A stretch of DNA of 64,000 nucleotides. It comes from Methylocystis sp. MJC1 (GTDB lineage: Bacteria > Pseudomonadota > Alphaproteobacteria > Rhizobiales > Beijerinckiaceae). The position numbers and the translations under genes are program-made. Every line of letters starts with the position of its first letter. Within the stretch, counting starts at the first letter, position 1. Below, one piece after another: positions 16,032 to 24,282 of the stretch. Under the pieces are notes generated by a model that was not told the DNA's origin, did no database searches, and saw only the letters and a program-made list of their open reading frames with translations. The DNA lies in assembly GCF_026427715.1 (NCBI RefSeq), contig NZ_CP107560.1, positions 1-64,000 on the forward strand, written 5' to 3'.

Positions 16032-16742
16032 ATGTCCGATCAAAATCCCCCTAAACTCAAAGTGGCCATGCTCGTCTATCCACGGCTGACTCTGCTGGAC
16101 CTTGCCGGTCCGCAGTCGCTCTGGTGCATGCAGGCCGAAACCTATCTGGTCTGGGAAAGTCTCGATCCGGTTGTCACCGACACTGACCTGACCTTGCAAC
16201 CAACCCACACTTTCGAAACCTGCCCGACTGACGTCGATATCCTTTGCGTTCCAGGCGGGTTCGGCGCATGGGACGTGATCAATAATGCCCGGGCGATGGA
16301 CTATCTCGCGCGCGCCGGAGCGGAAGCCAGATATGTTACCGGAATCTGCTTCGGGACGATCATCATGGCCGCCGCAGGCCTCCTCGACGGATACAGGGCG
16401 GCCACCCATTGGGCGACTTATCCGATGCTGGAATCGCTTGGGGTCGAAGGCGTGCGCGAGCGCGTGGTTATTGACCGCAACCGCATCACCGGCGGCGGAG
16501 TGACAGCTGGCGTCGATTTCGGACTAACGGTGCTATCTGAACTACGCGGCGAGACCGTCGCCAAGGCCACACAGTTGTTGATCGAGTACAATCCTAAACC
16601 GCCGTTCAATGCTGGCTCACCCGAAGCTGCCGGACCAGAGTTGACCGCGTTCGCGGCAAGCCTGGTTAAGGACGATTTCGAACAGAATGCGATGCCTGCG
16701 GTGATGGCTGCTGCTCAGCGCCGCAAGGCGGCCGCGCGGTAG
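16032..16742 (+). CDS. DJ-1/PfpI family protein (isonitrile hydratase-like)
   Basis: 236 residues. KVAMLVYPRLTLLDLAGPQSLW at the N-terminus, ILCVPGGFGAWD, and the nucleophile elbow VTGICFGTIIMAAAGLLDG with Cys106, followed by RAATHW and GGGVTAGVDFGL, match isonitrile-hydratase-like PfpI proteins. The start is set at ATG 16032 with GAGGAG upstream; a longer frame from 16017 is less likely. It is last in the + strand series after the GlxA regulator. Substrate unproven. Confidence 0.88.
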   Translation: MSDQNPPKLKVAMLVYPRLTLLDLAGPQSLWCMQAETYLVWESLDPVVTDTDLTLQPTHTFETCPTDVDILCVPGGFGAWDVINNARAMDYLARAGAEARYVTGICFGTIIMAAAGLLDGYRAATHWATYPMLESLGVEGVRERVVIDRNRITGGGVTAGVDFGLTVLSELRGETVAKATQLLIEYNPKPPFNAGSPEAAGPELTAFAASLVKDDFEQNAMPAVMAAAQRRKAAAR

Positions 16743-17053
16743 CAGAAAAAAGGGAGCGGCGGGGCGGATATTACGACTCGACCCGCCGCGGCAATTCCGT
16801 TTCTTCGGCCGCGAGGAACGCAGCGATCGGAACACGACAAGCCGGGGAGGTCTATCATCGTGAACTTTGATTATCGCCACTTGACTCTGACCGGATCGGT
16901 CGAACGATATCATCGAACGCGCTTTCAACATCAGTGGCATTTTCCACATTCCGCTGAATGTCGCGGGTGCGCGAATAGGACCGCGTTCTTCGCACTTCTG
17001 GGGGTGATGTCACATTAACCGGCGGGTAGGCTTCGGTGGGCCATTCAGGCTGC
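16743..17053. other. intergenic stretch without a supported gene
   Basis: This 311-bp stretch contains a GC-rich inverted segment (GCGGCGGGGCGG with CCCGCCGC) just after the PfpI gene that could act as a weak terminator. There is no coding signal. It ends at the decayed IS6 transposase. Confidence 0.4.
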
Positions 17054-17640
17054 ATGAACCCCTCGCCCGTCAGCTACAAGCGCCATCGCTTTCCGCCGCA
17101 GATCTTCGCCCACGCAGTGTCGCTATATTTTGGACTTCCGCTGAGCCTGCGACTGATCGAGGAACTGCTGCTCGAAAGTGGGATGGTGGGATCCCTACGA
17201 GACAGTTCGCGCCTGGGCTCAAAACTTTGGACCGGGCTATGTCAGGTGCTTGAAGCGAAAGAAGCCGAGACGACAAGACATTTGGCATTTCGACGAAGTG
17301 GTGGTCACGATCAATGGTGAAACGCGTTATCTCTCGCGCGCGGTCGATCAAGAAGGATATATGCTTGACGAAATCGTCCGGATACCGAGTCATACTCGAG
17401 CCGCCAAGCGGTTGTTGGAGCGGCTTTTGCGCAAGCAAGGTTGTCCTGCCAAGTGCATGATCCCCGACAAACTCGGCTCCTACAGAGCCGCCCGGCGCAA
17501 GATCATGCCGAAAGGAGAGCATCGCCAACACAAGGGCCTCAACAACCGCGCGGAAAACTCGCCTGTTCCCATCCGATAGCGCGAGCGGCGATGCAAGGTT
17601 TTCGTTCATGGAGGTGACTCCAGAGATTCGTCGAAATTTT
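17054..17640 (+). pseudogene. IS6-family transposase, frameshifted and truncated
   Basis: The N-terminus (NPSPVSYKRHRFPPQIFAHAVSLYF, then LSLRLIEELLLESGMV) is in one frame. The DDE core continues in the next frame from about 17185 (YETVRAWAQNFGPGYVRCLKRK, DIWHFDEVVVTINGE, RAVDQEGYMLDEIV, then CMIPDKLGSYRAA and KGLNNRAENS). A stop follows at 17577, and the last recognisable bits are out of frame. At least two disabling changes are present. Terminal inverted repeats were not found. Confidence 0.88.
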
Positions 17641-18349
17641 TCCGCCGTCAGCAAGCGCGAGAACGATGCTGCCGCCCGGAAGGCCTTTGCCGAAGACCGC
17701 GTTGTGCCGGTAAGGCTCCCGCGTCTCAACCTACATGCGGGCCGTCAAAGACCCGCTTCGCTACGTAGCGGCCTGAGCGCCGTGCGGGGCCGCTTACGGC
17801 CAGAAGAAAAGGCCCGACGGTTTCCCGCCGAGCCCCGATCCACAAGGACCTGCGCGGAATCGGTCGACCAAACTTCTTTCGCGCTGGTTCCGATTAGCAC
17901 ATGGACCTAACATGCTTGAATGTTTGCTTGTCGCCTCGGGCACTCGCCGTTGTCCTGATCGGGCTTCCGACCGAGATCGTGCGCCTTGCCCGCGAAATTC
18001 GCGCCGCCCGCGAGGACGCCAGCCTGCCCGCGACGCCCTCACCCGGTCGCTGCGCGCTCGTCTCGGATGTTCCCTTGCGGACGCGCTCGCCAGCGGCCTC
18101 GTCCACGAACGAGCGGAACGCTGTGATGGCTGATCGGCTGATCTTCGTCGGGCCGTTACTGCGGTTGCTGCCCTCGATTGCGTCGATAGCGTCGTGCCAT
18201 CACCAGCAAGATCGCTTCCCGCCTGAGCTTTTACCGCAGCCCATGACTTATGGCACTCCCGCCGGCAAGGGAAATTTCTGTAACCCTCTCGCCGCTGTTT
18301 TCGCTGCGAAGAGAACGCCTTAATGAGCCTTTTCAGAATGGAAGTTTAG
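17641..18349. other. 709-bp stretch with no confident gene
   Basis: Several overlapping frames are open because of high GC. One + frame at 17901-18323 contains LIGLPTEIVRLAREIRAAREDASLP and another nearby contains DALTRSLRARLGCSLADALASGLV, but neither has a convincing start or a recognised family. It is probably eroded DNA between two IS remnants. Confidence 0.4.
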
Positions 18350-18523
18350 ATGCTCGCCATAGAGCGCAATTGCCGCCTTCTCCTGGCTTCGATGGCCGCT
18401 GATTTTGTCGCGTCGCACGTAGCAGAGTGGCGTATGAGCAAAGAGCCTTGCGCGCCCCGCATCATCGCGGAGTTACAGGACGTCGCCGCCGTGATCGGTG
18501 CCGGTAAGTCGCTTGTCTGCTAG
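18350..18523 (+). CDS. small hypothetical protein
   Basis: 57 residues starting at ATG 18350 (LAIERNCRLLLASMAADFVASHVAEWR), mostly helical with a C-terminal VAAVIGAGKSLVC. GGAAG lies upstream. No family recognised. It could be chance coding; the neighbouring small ORF at 18552 has similar helical character. Confidence 0.35.
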   Translation: MLAIERNCRLLLASMAADFVASHVAEWRMSKEPCAPRIIAELQDVAAVIGAGKSLVC

Positions 18524-18551
18524 CCCGCGTCGATCACTTCGAGAGCGCGCC

Positions 18552-18755
18552 ATGCTTAATGACCACTGGGCCGACGCGGAGAGCCCGCCCGTCATCGCGT
18601 TTGTCGCCGTAATGCGCGCCCATCGTCGCATGGGCGACGCGTTACGGGCGCATCGCCCGCATGACTTCGTGAAGGCTGCGGACGAAGCGCTCGACGCTCG
18701 CATGGCCTATGCGTTTGCCTTGGCTCTCTCGCTGCAAAGCTATTGGGGCGCGTGA
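18552..18755 (+). CDS. small hypothetical protein
   Basis: 67 residues from ATG 18552, helical and rich in His/Arg/Ala (VIAFVAVMRAHRRMGDALRAHRPH, then FVKAADEALDARMAYAFALALSL). No family recognised. It lies 28 bp after the preceding small ORF and directly upstream of an ISNCY remnant. Confidence 0.4.
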   Translation: MLNDHWADAESPPVIAFVAVMRAHRRMGDALRAHRPHDFVKAADEALDARMAYAFALALSLQSYWGA

Positions 18756-18839
18756 TGTAACCAGTCATTGGAACGGTCACCGCTCTCCCCGTTAGAGATG
18801 TCACTCATACTCAGCTGGCCGGCTTTGGAGGAGTGAGTG

Positions 18840-19391
18840 ATGACGGTGTTGTTGATGAGCTGTGCGGAGATCGACCGGTTGCACGTTTTGCGGGATGTCG
18901 TTGCGGAGCGGATTTCAGCTTGGGATGCAGCGCAGTTGTTGCGCGTGACGCCGCGGCAGGTCTTTCGGTTTCTGAAGGTCCATCGGACGGACGGGCCATC
19001 GGCGAAGCGCGGCGGCAAGCCGAGCAACCGATCATATCCGCAAATCGTCAGGGCCGAAGCGTTGGCGCTCATCAAGGCCAACTACGCGGATTTTGGCCCG
19101 ACGCTCGCGGCTGAGAAGTTGGTCGAGCGGCATGGGCTGTATGCACGCGTCGAGACTGTGCGGCGTTGGATGATAGCCGAGAGTCTTTGGAGAGACCGAA
19201 AGCAGCGCCTCCCTTCGGTTCATCAGCCCCGGCATCAGCGCGAGCGCGTCGGCGAACTCGGCCAGATCGACGGCTCGCGGGATTATTGGTTCGAGAACCG
19301 CGGCCCGGAATGCACGCTGATCGCTTATATCGACGACGCCACGAGCCGGATTCAGCACGCCACCAAGGAACTGCAGACACACTCCGGCTAA
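18840..19391 (+). pseudogene. ISNCY-type transposase, 3'-truncated
   Basis: 183 residues: an N-terminal HTH (LRDVVAERISAWDAAQLLRVTPRQVFRFLKVHR), a second helical region (ALALIKANYADFGPTLAAEKL) and the start of the DDE core (GELGQIDGSRDYWFENRGPECTLIAYIDDATSRI). The protein breaks off right after the first core strand pair and ends in unrelated residues, so the remaining catalytic residues are missing. The full family length is above 400 residues. It sits directly before a TetR cassette. Confidence 0.82.
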
Positions 19392-19444
19392 AACGCCAGC
19401 CCCGATATCAGCGGCATGAAACTGGACACGCGGTAGGCTATGCT

Positions 19445-19462
19445 ACAGAATACATATTCTGT
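19445..19462. promoter_or_regulatory. TetR operator in front of the 19486 repressor
   Basis: ACAGAAT-ACAT-ATTCTGT, perfect arms, 23 bp before the TetR start. It shares the AGAAN-N4-NTTCT layout with two sites at 20084 and 20116. Confidence 0.75.
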
Positions 19463-19485
19463 TATTTTAAGACGGCTGATGGCGA

Positions 19486-20067
19486 ATGGCAAGAACCCGC
19501 GAATTCGATCCTGCGACTGCTCTCGATGCCGCCATGAAGGTGTTCTGGCGCAACGGCTACTACGCGACCTCAATCGAGGACCTGGTGGAGGCCACGGGCG
19601 TAAGTCGCTACGGGCTCTACGGGGTGTATGAAAACAAACACGGCTTGTTTCTTGCGGCGCTCGATCACTACATGACGACCGTGGTGGGAGAGCTGGCGAG
19701 TGTCCTGCATCAGCAAGACGCCTCGCTCGACGCAATCAAAAACTTCGTGTCGAGGCTCGGGGAATTCGCGGCCAAGCCATCAGGGCGGATCGGGTGTCTG
19801 CTATGGAATACGGCCAGTGAGGTCGCCCCGCACGACAAGGTCGCAGCCCGCAAAGTTGCTGAATTTCGGACCTACCTCTCCACGGGCTTTGAAGCCGCGC
19901 TATGCACTGCAGTCGCCCGGGGTGAATTGAGCGGCGGCTTCGATTCGAAGCGGGAAGCTGACTTCCTTGCGGGTGTCGTACAGACTTTGGCGGCGCTCGC
20001 ACGGTCGCATGCAGAGCCGCGTGTCATCACCAATTTCGTCAGCGTCAGCCTCGGCACCTTGGTTTAA
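19486..20067 (+). CDS. TetR-family repressor
   Basis: 193 residues. The HTH is ALDAAMKVFWRNGYYATSIEDLVEATGVSRYGLYGVYENKHGLFLAAL (13-60). The C-terminal domain contains SGRIGCLLWNTASEVAPHD, characteristic of a common TetR subgroup, and ends SVSLGTLV. It reads in the same direction as its likely target operon 153 bp downstream, and three related palindromes flank the gene. Confidence 0.9.
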   Translation: MARTREFDPATALDAAMKVFWRNGYYATSIEDLVEATGVSRYGLYGVYENKHGLFLAALDHYMTTVVGELASVLHQQDASLDAIKNFVSRLGEFAAKPSGRIGCLLWNTASEVAPHDKVAARKVAEFRTYLSTGFEAALCTAVARGELSGGFDSKREADFLAGVVQTLAALARSHAEPRVITNFVSVSLGTLV

Positions 20068-20083
20068 GCGCCTAAAAATAATT

Positions 20084-20101
20084 CCAGAACGGCCGTTCTT
20101 G
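20084..20101. promoter_or_regulatory. TetR operator, copy 2
   Basis: CCAGAAC-GGCC-GTTCTTG, between the TetR stop and the SRPBCC gene. The inner AGAAC/GTTCT arms are perfect. Confidence 0.78.
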
Positions 20102-20115
20102 ATTTCTATTGACTC

Positions 20116-20139
20116 TTACCAGAACGCGTGTTCTGGTAA
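20116..20139. promoter_or_regulatory. TetR operator, copy 3 (strongest)
   Basis: Ten-base arms TTACCAGAAC and GTTCTGGTAA around a GCGT spacer form a perfect 24-bp palindrome 80 bp before the SRPBCC gene. A TTGACT hexamer lies in the AT-rich stretch just upstream (20109-20114), so the palindrome would cover the spacer/-10 region of such a promoter. Confidence 0.85.
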
Positions 20140-20219
20140 CACAACCTAGAGCGCGCAGCGATGCCACAGGAAGAAGGCGGTGTCGGTGACGCCAGGATAT
20201 AAGACGTGGAGAGCAGATC

Positions 20220-20765
20220 ATGACTTTTTCAGCTGTCGGAAACGACCGCGGCTTCGCAGATGTCGTGAAGAAAATTCGGGCGCCGCTGCGCTTCGAAGGA
20301 GTGGGTTACTACGATGTACCGCCGGAGAAGATGTTCGCCGTGGTTTCTGAGCCTGCTTCAATGAGCAAATGGCTGCCCATGCTCAAATCGCTGCAAATGA
20401 GTCACGCGGCTTCCGAGAACGGGCCGTCGGCGTGTGGTGTCGGTTCGGAGCGCAGCTGCTCATTCAGCATGATGGGCGACGTTTTCGAGCGCGTGATTTG
20501 GTGGAATCCGCCGCATGGTTATGCTTTCAGCTTTCAGCCGAAGAGCAAGATGATGATGCCGACGCGTGATCACTCCGTTGTCTTCCTTGTCCGCCCGCAT
20601 GGTAACGGAGGCAGCGAGTTCGTGTTCCGCACCTATTTCGATTGGCAGCCGGGCCTCATGCGTTTCATGGCGGCGCGCATGATGCCGATGATGCTGAACA
20701 TGTCTTTCGTCAATTTGCAAAAGCAGCTCGGCGGCAAGGGCGGCAAAGCGCGGCGGGTGGCCTAA
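20220..20765 (+). CDS. SRPBCC-family protein
   Basis: 181 residues with a START/Bet v1-like helix-grip pattern: FEGVGYYDVPPEKMFAVVSEPASMSKWLP, then ERVIWWNPPHGYAFSFQP, FRTYFDWQPG and a long C-terminal helix (MRFMAARMMPMMLNMSFVNLQKQL), unusually rich in methionine. Such proteins bind hydrophobic ligands. First gene of a TetR-controlled operon with the peroxiredoxin-like protein 4 bp downstream. Confidence 0.82.
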   Translation: MTFSAVGNDRGFADVVKKIRAPLRFEGVGYYDVPPEKMFAVVSEPASMSKWLPMLKSLQMSHAASENGPSACGVGSERSCSFSMMGDVFERVIWWNPPHGYAFSFQPKSKMMMPTRDHSVVFLVRPHGNGGSEFVFRTYFDWQPGLMRFMAARMMPMMLNMSFVNLQKQLGGKGGKARRVA

Positions 20766-20769
20766 GATC

Positions 20770-21492
20770 ATGAGTAAGCAAGCAGCAAACAGCATCGATC
20801 CGGAAATCCTCGACTCAAATCAGTCGCTCACCCAGCAGATCGCCGCATTCACCGCGGCGGCGGAGAAGCGCCTGCCGCCGGGTTACATCGACGCGTTCCG
20901 CGCACTCGTGGCACGGCTTGTGGAAGAGGGAATAGGGCGGTCTGCGCCAAAGGTTGGTGCGGCATTTCCGGATTTCGAATTGCGGGACGACGCCGGAAAC
21001 AATGTGCGCGCCAGCGATCATTGGAGCCATCGCACGATGATCATCAAGTTTTATCGCGGCGGTTGGTGCCCTTACTGCAACCTGGAACTCAAAGCCCTAC
21101 AGCAGCACCACCAGGATCTTGCAGCGCTGAATGCCGAAATCTTTGCCGTGGCGCCGGAAAAATCGACGGCGCAAGCAGAGACAAAACAGAAAGCCGCCGC
21201 AGGCTTTACATTCTTGTGGGATCGCAACAATGAGCTTGCGCGCCAGCTTGGCATTTCATTTCCCGTTGATGCAGTGGTCAAGGATATCTACGGAAAGCTC
21301 GACCTTGATCTTCAGGAGGTCAATGGGGTTTGGGAACTTCCTGTGCCGGCGACGTTCGTGGTGAGGGACGGTCGCGTGAGATACCGGGTTATTGATCCCA
21401 ATTACCTGGAGCGGCAGGACCCGGTCGATCTCATCGCATGGCTGCGTGCCGACGCTGATGTAGGACAAGGTGGGATGCCGTCGTATGTGTAA
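20770..21492 (+). CDS. peroxiredoxin-like (AhpC/TSA) protein
   Basis: 240 residues. A helical N-terminal extension of ~60 residues precedes a thioredoxin fold, APKVGAAFPDFELRDDAGN then IIKFYRGGWCPYCNLELKALQ with Cys100 and Cys103, and DRNNELARQLGISFPV. The YRGGWCPYC motif defines the peroxiredoxin-like group rather than typical 2-Cys Prx. It is predicted to reduce peroxides or act as a thiol oxidoreductase in the cytoplasm. Its stop overlaps the next gene's ATG. Confidence 0.9.
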   Translation: MSKQAANSIDPEILDSNQSLTQQIAAFTAAAEKRLPPGYIDAFRALVARLVEEGIGRSAPKVGAAFPDFELRDDAGNNVRASDHWSHRTMIIKFYRGGWCPYCNLELKALQQHHQDLAALNAEIFAVAPEKSTAQAETKQKAAAGFTFLWDRNNELARQLGISFPVDAVVKDIYGKLDLDLQEVNGVWELPVPATFVVRDGRVRYRVIDPNYLERQDPVDLIAWLRADADVGQGGMPSYV

Positions 21493-21859
21493 AAAGGCCG
21501 GAAAATTAGTGTCCAAGGGCGGGCCAAAGTCGAACGAGACGCACGTGCAGCCGATGGGCGCCCAAATGTTCGAGGTCATCGCGGAAGCGTTCCGTAATAA
21601 TGAGCCACGCGCCGAGCGGGTAAAGCTGTTCGGATTCGATTGCTTGAGGATCGCTGGCAAGGTGTTCGCGAAAGTCAGCAAGGGACGGCTCATTGTAAAG
21701 CTTCCCGCTGCTCGCGTCGCGGCGCTGATGACGGCGGGGCAACTCGAGCCCTACGAAGGAGCACGCGGCGCGATGAAGGAGTGGGCCGTCGTGGTCACAG
21801 ATGATGAGCGGCTCGCCATTGCTGTATCCGAAGAAGCGCGTTCGTTTGTCAGTGGCTGA
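21485..21859 (+). CDS. TfoX/MmcQ-like small protein
   Basis: 124 residues from the ATG at 21485 overlapping the preceding stop; ATG 21554 is an alternative. The segment VKLFGFDCLRIAGKVFAKVSKGRLIVKLPAARVAALM, then KEWAVVV resembles the TfoX N-terminal-like/MmcQ fold found in many small uncharacterised proteins. No competence role is implied. Probably last in the SRPBCC/peroxiredoxin operon. Confidence 0.65.
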   Translation: MCKKAGKLVSKGGPKSNETHVQPMGAQMFEVIAEAFRNNEPRAERVKLFGFDCLRIAGKVFAKVSKGRLIVKLPAARVAALMTAGQLEPYEGARGAMKEWAVVVTDDERLAIAVSEEARSFVSG

Positions 21860-22067
21860 AGCGGCAAGACGCAACGATCGCCTGATTTTCTGGACCACGC
21901 TTATGCATAATTCGTGCAGACTGTGTGAAAAGCTTTTTCTTGCGTGAACGGCCGACTGCGCGCCGCGCAATGGCGGGTTTTGGTCGCTATGGTCGGAAAA
22001 TTCACCAAGCACGCCTACGGCGTCCAACTGGTCGTGACAGCCCGGATTTGGCCTGACGGCGCGGCTT

Positions 22068-23097
22068 TTACGAACGGACGGCCTCCATCATGGCCTCGAC
22101 ACCGAGGATATTGAGGGCCCGCCTTAAATTGTAGACGAACGCGGTCACACTGAACTCGGCGCGCACCTTGTCGAGGCCGCGCATAAGGAACGCACCCTGG
22201 TTCATCCATTGTTTGATGCTGCCGAAGGGATGCTCGACGGTCTCTCGGCGGCGGTCGAGAACTTCCGGCCGCGCCTTCAGACGCGCCGCCATGCGGTCGA
22301 GCACCGCCTCGTTCTCCAGACGCGAGACCTTACGATAGCCGTTGGTGCAACGCGACCGCATCGGGCAAACCAGAATCTGCCCGGCGGGACAAATGAATAC
22401 GTCCCGCTCCGGATCGTAGCGAAACTCGTCCTTGCGGAAAAAGCCCTCGCGCACCGACGATCCACGCTGCGGCTTGGGAACAAAAGGAACGCAGCCAGCT
22501 TTCTCGCAAGCCTCGATGTCCTCGATTTTGAAGTAGCCGCGATCGGCGACTACATCGATGGTCGCTATATCGAGGATGGCCCGGGTAGGCTCGGCGGTTT
22601 GGGTCAGCAGGCCCATGTCCACGACCTGATAGGTCACGGCCTGTTCGACGATCATTTTGTTCTTGGCGTCGATGGCGACCTGGATGTTGTAGCCGACTCC
22701 AACTTTCGTATGCGCGGCCATCGCCCGGTTGTCGGGATCGGTCAGCGAAACTTGGGCCTCGCCGGTTCGCTGCATCTCCGCGAGCCGCACGGCGTAACGA
22801 CCGCGCTTGTTGCGAAGCGCTTCGATTTTTTCCGCAAGATTTTTCGTCCGAGCGCCACCCGTTCCGCTTTCCGCGGCATCGCCCTCGTCAAGCCGCTGCA
22901 GATATTCTTCCAGACGTTCGTCCGCCGCCTCGATGAATTTCTCCAACGAATTGCGGGTAAAATTGCGGTCCTTGTTGTTGACCGCCTTGATGCGCGTGCC
23001 GTCCACGGCCAGAAGCTCGCGCCCAAATAGAACGAGACGCTTGCAAAGAAGGGTGAACTGGCGAAACACGAATTTGGAAGCGGCGCAGTTGTAGTTG
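22068..23097 (-). pseudogene. IS1182-family transposase, N-terminally truncated
   Basis: About 340 residues remain, from FRQFTLLCKRLVLFGRELLAVDG to the C-terminus VYNLRRALNILGVEAMMEAV. The first Asp of the DDE core is in ELLAVDGTRIKAVNNKDRNF and the second in VVADRGYF, with the glutamate in RRRETVEHPFGSIKQWM. IS1182 transposases begin with ~110 further residues, which are missing: the frame runs instead into sequence antisense to merR. The break at about 23097 is where the merR stop codon sits. Confidence 0.85.
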
Positions 23098-23505
23098 TTA
23101 TGCACGCCCCGATGTTGCCAGCATGTCGAGCACAGGACAGGAAGGGGCGGGGTCGCCGGAACAGCCCGAGATTGTGTCGGCGAGAATGCCTTCCAGTCTG
23201 GCAAGGTCGGCCAATTTCAGCCGCACGTCGTCGAGATGTGCGCGGGCGATCTCTCTCACCTCGGCGCAAGAAATGCGGGAAGGCTCGGCAAGAGCCAGCA
23301 AGGCCCGGATTTGCTCAATGCTGAATCCAAGCTCGCGGGCGCGCCGGATGAAGGCCAATCTTCGAATATGCCCTTCTTCGTAGGCACGGTAGCCGCTCGC
23401 GGTTCTTGCGGGCGGCGGCATAAGCTTGATGCGCTCATAATAGCGCACAGTCTCAAGATTGACGCCCGCCGCCGCTGCGAGCTGCCCAATGGTCAAGGCC
23501 TTCAT
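23098..23505 (-). CDS. merR: MerR-family metal-responsive regulator
   Basis: 135 residues. The winged HTH is canonical (LTIGQLAAAAGVNLETVRYYERIKLMPPPARTASGYRAY). A long dimer helix is followed by cysteines Cys80, Cys115 and Cys123, as in mercury-sensing MerR. It is divergent from a MerT-like gene across a 19-bp-spacer promoter. The stop TAA lies exactly at the junction with the IS1182 fragment, so the last residues (about SGRA) may be altered. Specificity for Hg(II) is inferred. Confidence 0.88.
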   Translation of the reverse strand: MKALTIGQLAAAAGVNLETVRYYERIKLMPPPARTASGYRAYEEGHIRRLAFIRRARELGFSIEQIRALLALAEPSRISCAEVREIARAHLDDVRLKLADLARLEGILADTISGCSGDPAPSCPVLDMLATSGRA

Positions 23506-23516
23506 GGATTTTTCGC

Positions 23517-23547
23517 TTGCACCTGTAGTCGCTACGGGGTGCAGGAT
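23517..23547 (+). promoter_or_regulatory. MerR-type promoter/operator
   Basis: TTGCAC (-35) and CAGGAT (-10) are separated by 19 bp, the over-long spacer typical of MerR-activated promoters. The spacer carries a dyad, CACCTGTAG opposite CTACGGGGTG. It lies between divergent merR and the MerT-like gene. Confidence 0.75.
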
Positions 23548-23574
23548 AGCCCAACCATCACGCAAGGGCGAGCC

Positions 23575-24003
23575 ATGACCATCAATACAGCGCAAGAAGC
23601 AACGCCAGCCGCTTCGTCTCCCCCCGGTCTGCCAGCCTCGCCAAAATGGTTCGCAGCCTTGGGACTGGTCGCCGGACTCGGCGCGGTCGTCGCGTCTTCG
23701 TGTTGCGTGATCCCGCTTGGGCTCGCTGCGCTTGGCGCGGGCGCGGGAATTCTCGGCGGGCTGGAAATGATCGTCGAATGGCGCGTCCCGCTTCTCTCGA
23801 TCAGCGCCTTGGCGATTGTCGGCGGGTGGGGCGCGTGGTGGTTGAAGCGGCCAATTGCTTGCGTTTCGGGGGCGAGCTGTGCGTCGCCGCAACACTCACG
23901 TGCAACGCTCGCGCTTCTGCTCTGCGCCTCGATAACCGTGCTGGCGGCGGCAAGCTGGGGTTACATCGACCCCGCGCTGCTCAAATTGGTGCGGGGCCGC
24001 TGA
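23575..24003 (+). CDS. merT: MerT-like mercuric transport protein
   Basis: 142 residues with three hydrophobic segments (about 27-45, 50-65 and 75-92) and a fourth near 111-128. Vicinal cysteines SSCCVIPLGL (Cys43-Cys44) sit in the first segment, and a second cysteine group (IACVSGASCAS) follows the third, as in MerT family metal importers of the inner membrane. No merA or merP follows; a GDCCVFCSYG protein overlaps its stop. The locus may be a truncated mer module next to ars. Confidence 0.82.
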   Translation: MTINTAQEATPAASSPPGLPASPKWFAALGLVAGLGAVVASSCCVIPLGLAALGAGAGILGGLEMIVEWRVPLLSISALAIVGGWGAWWLKRPIACVSGASCASPQHSRATLALLLCASITVLAAASWGYIDPALLKLVRGR

Positions 24004-24230
24004 TGCAGCTCGTCTCGAAAATCACTTGCCCGTCCTGCGGTCACCAGTCGGCTGAGATGATGCCGACCGATGCCTGCCAGTTCGTCTATGAATGCAAGGG
24101 CTGCGGTGCGCTGCTAAAGCCAAAGGCTGGGGACTGTTGCGTCTTCTGCTCCTATGGCGACGTGCCATGCCCGCCAATTCAAGACGCAAGAGAACATCGA
24201 CGCCCCGCCGCATGCTGCTCCGGCGCATAG
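24003..24230 (+). CDS. GDCCVFCSYG-motif protein
   Basis: 75 residues with two CxxC-type zinc-binding knuckles (ITCPSCGHQ and YECKGCGALLKPK) and the hallmark GDCCVFCSYGDVPCPPIQ. The family is common next to mercury/arsenic genes; its function is unknown. The ATG overlaps the MerT stop (TGATG), so it is translationally coupled. The tail CCSGA adds a terminal Cys pair. Confidence 0.85.
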   Translation: MQLVSKITCPSCGHQSAEMMPTDACQFVYECKGCGALLKPKAGDCCVFCSYGDVPCPPIQDAREHRRPAACCSGA

Positions 24231-24248
24231 GAGCACGGCTCGGCGGGC

Positions 24249-24277
24249 TTGACACGCCTCATATTTCCATCATATTA
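24249..24277 (+). promoter_or_regulatory. ars operon promoter
   Basis: TTGACA at 24249 and ATATTA at 24272 with a 17-bp spacer, only 6 bp before the arsR ATG. The spacer/-10 area is an AT-rich imperfect dyad (ATATTTC with GAAACAT), a plausible ArsR operator. Confidence 0.65.
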
Positions 24278-24282
24278 GAAAC

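Noticed and set aside
17070..17729. 219-residue minus-strand frame
   Set aside because: Antisense to the IS6 transposase remnant.
22209..23030. 273-residue + strand frame
   Set aside because: Antisense to the IS1182 transposase, whose DDE motifs are clear.
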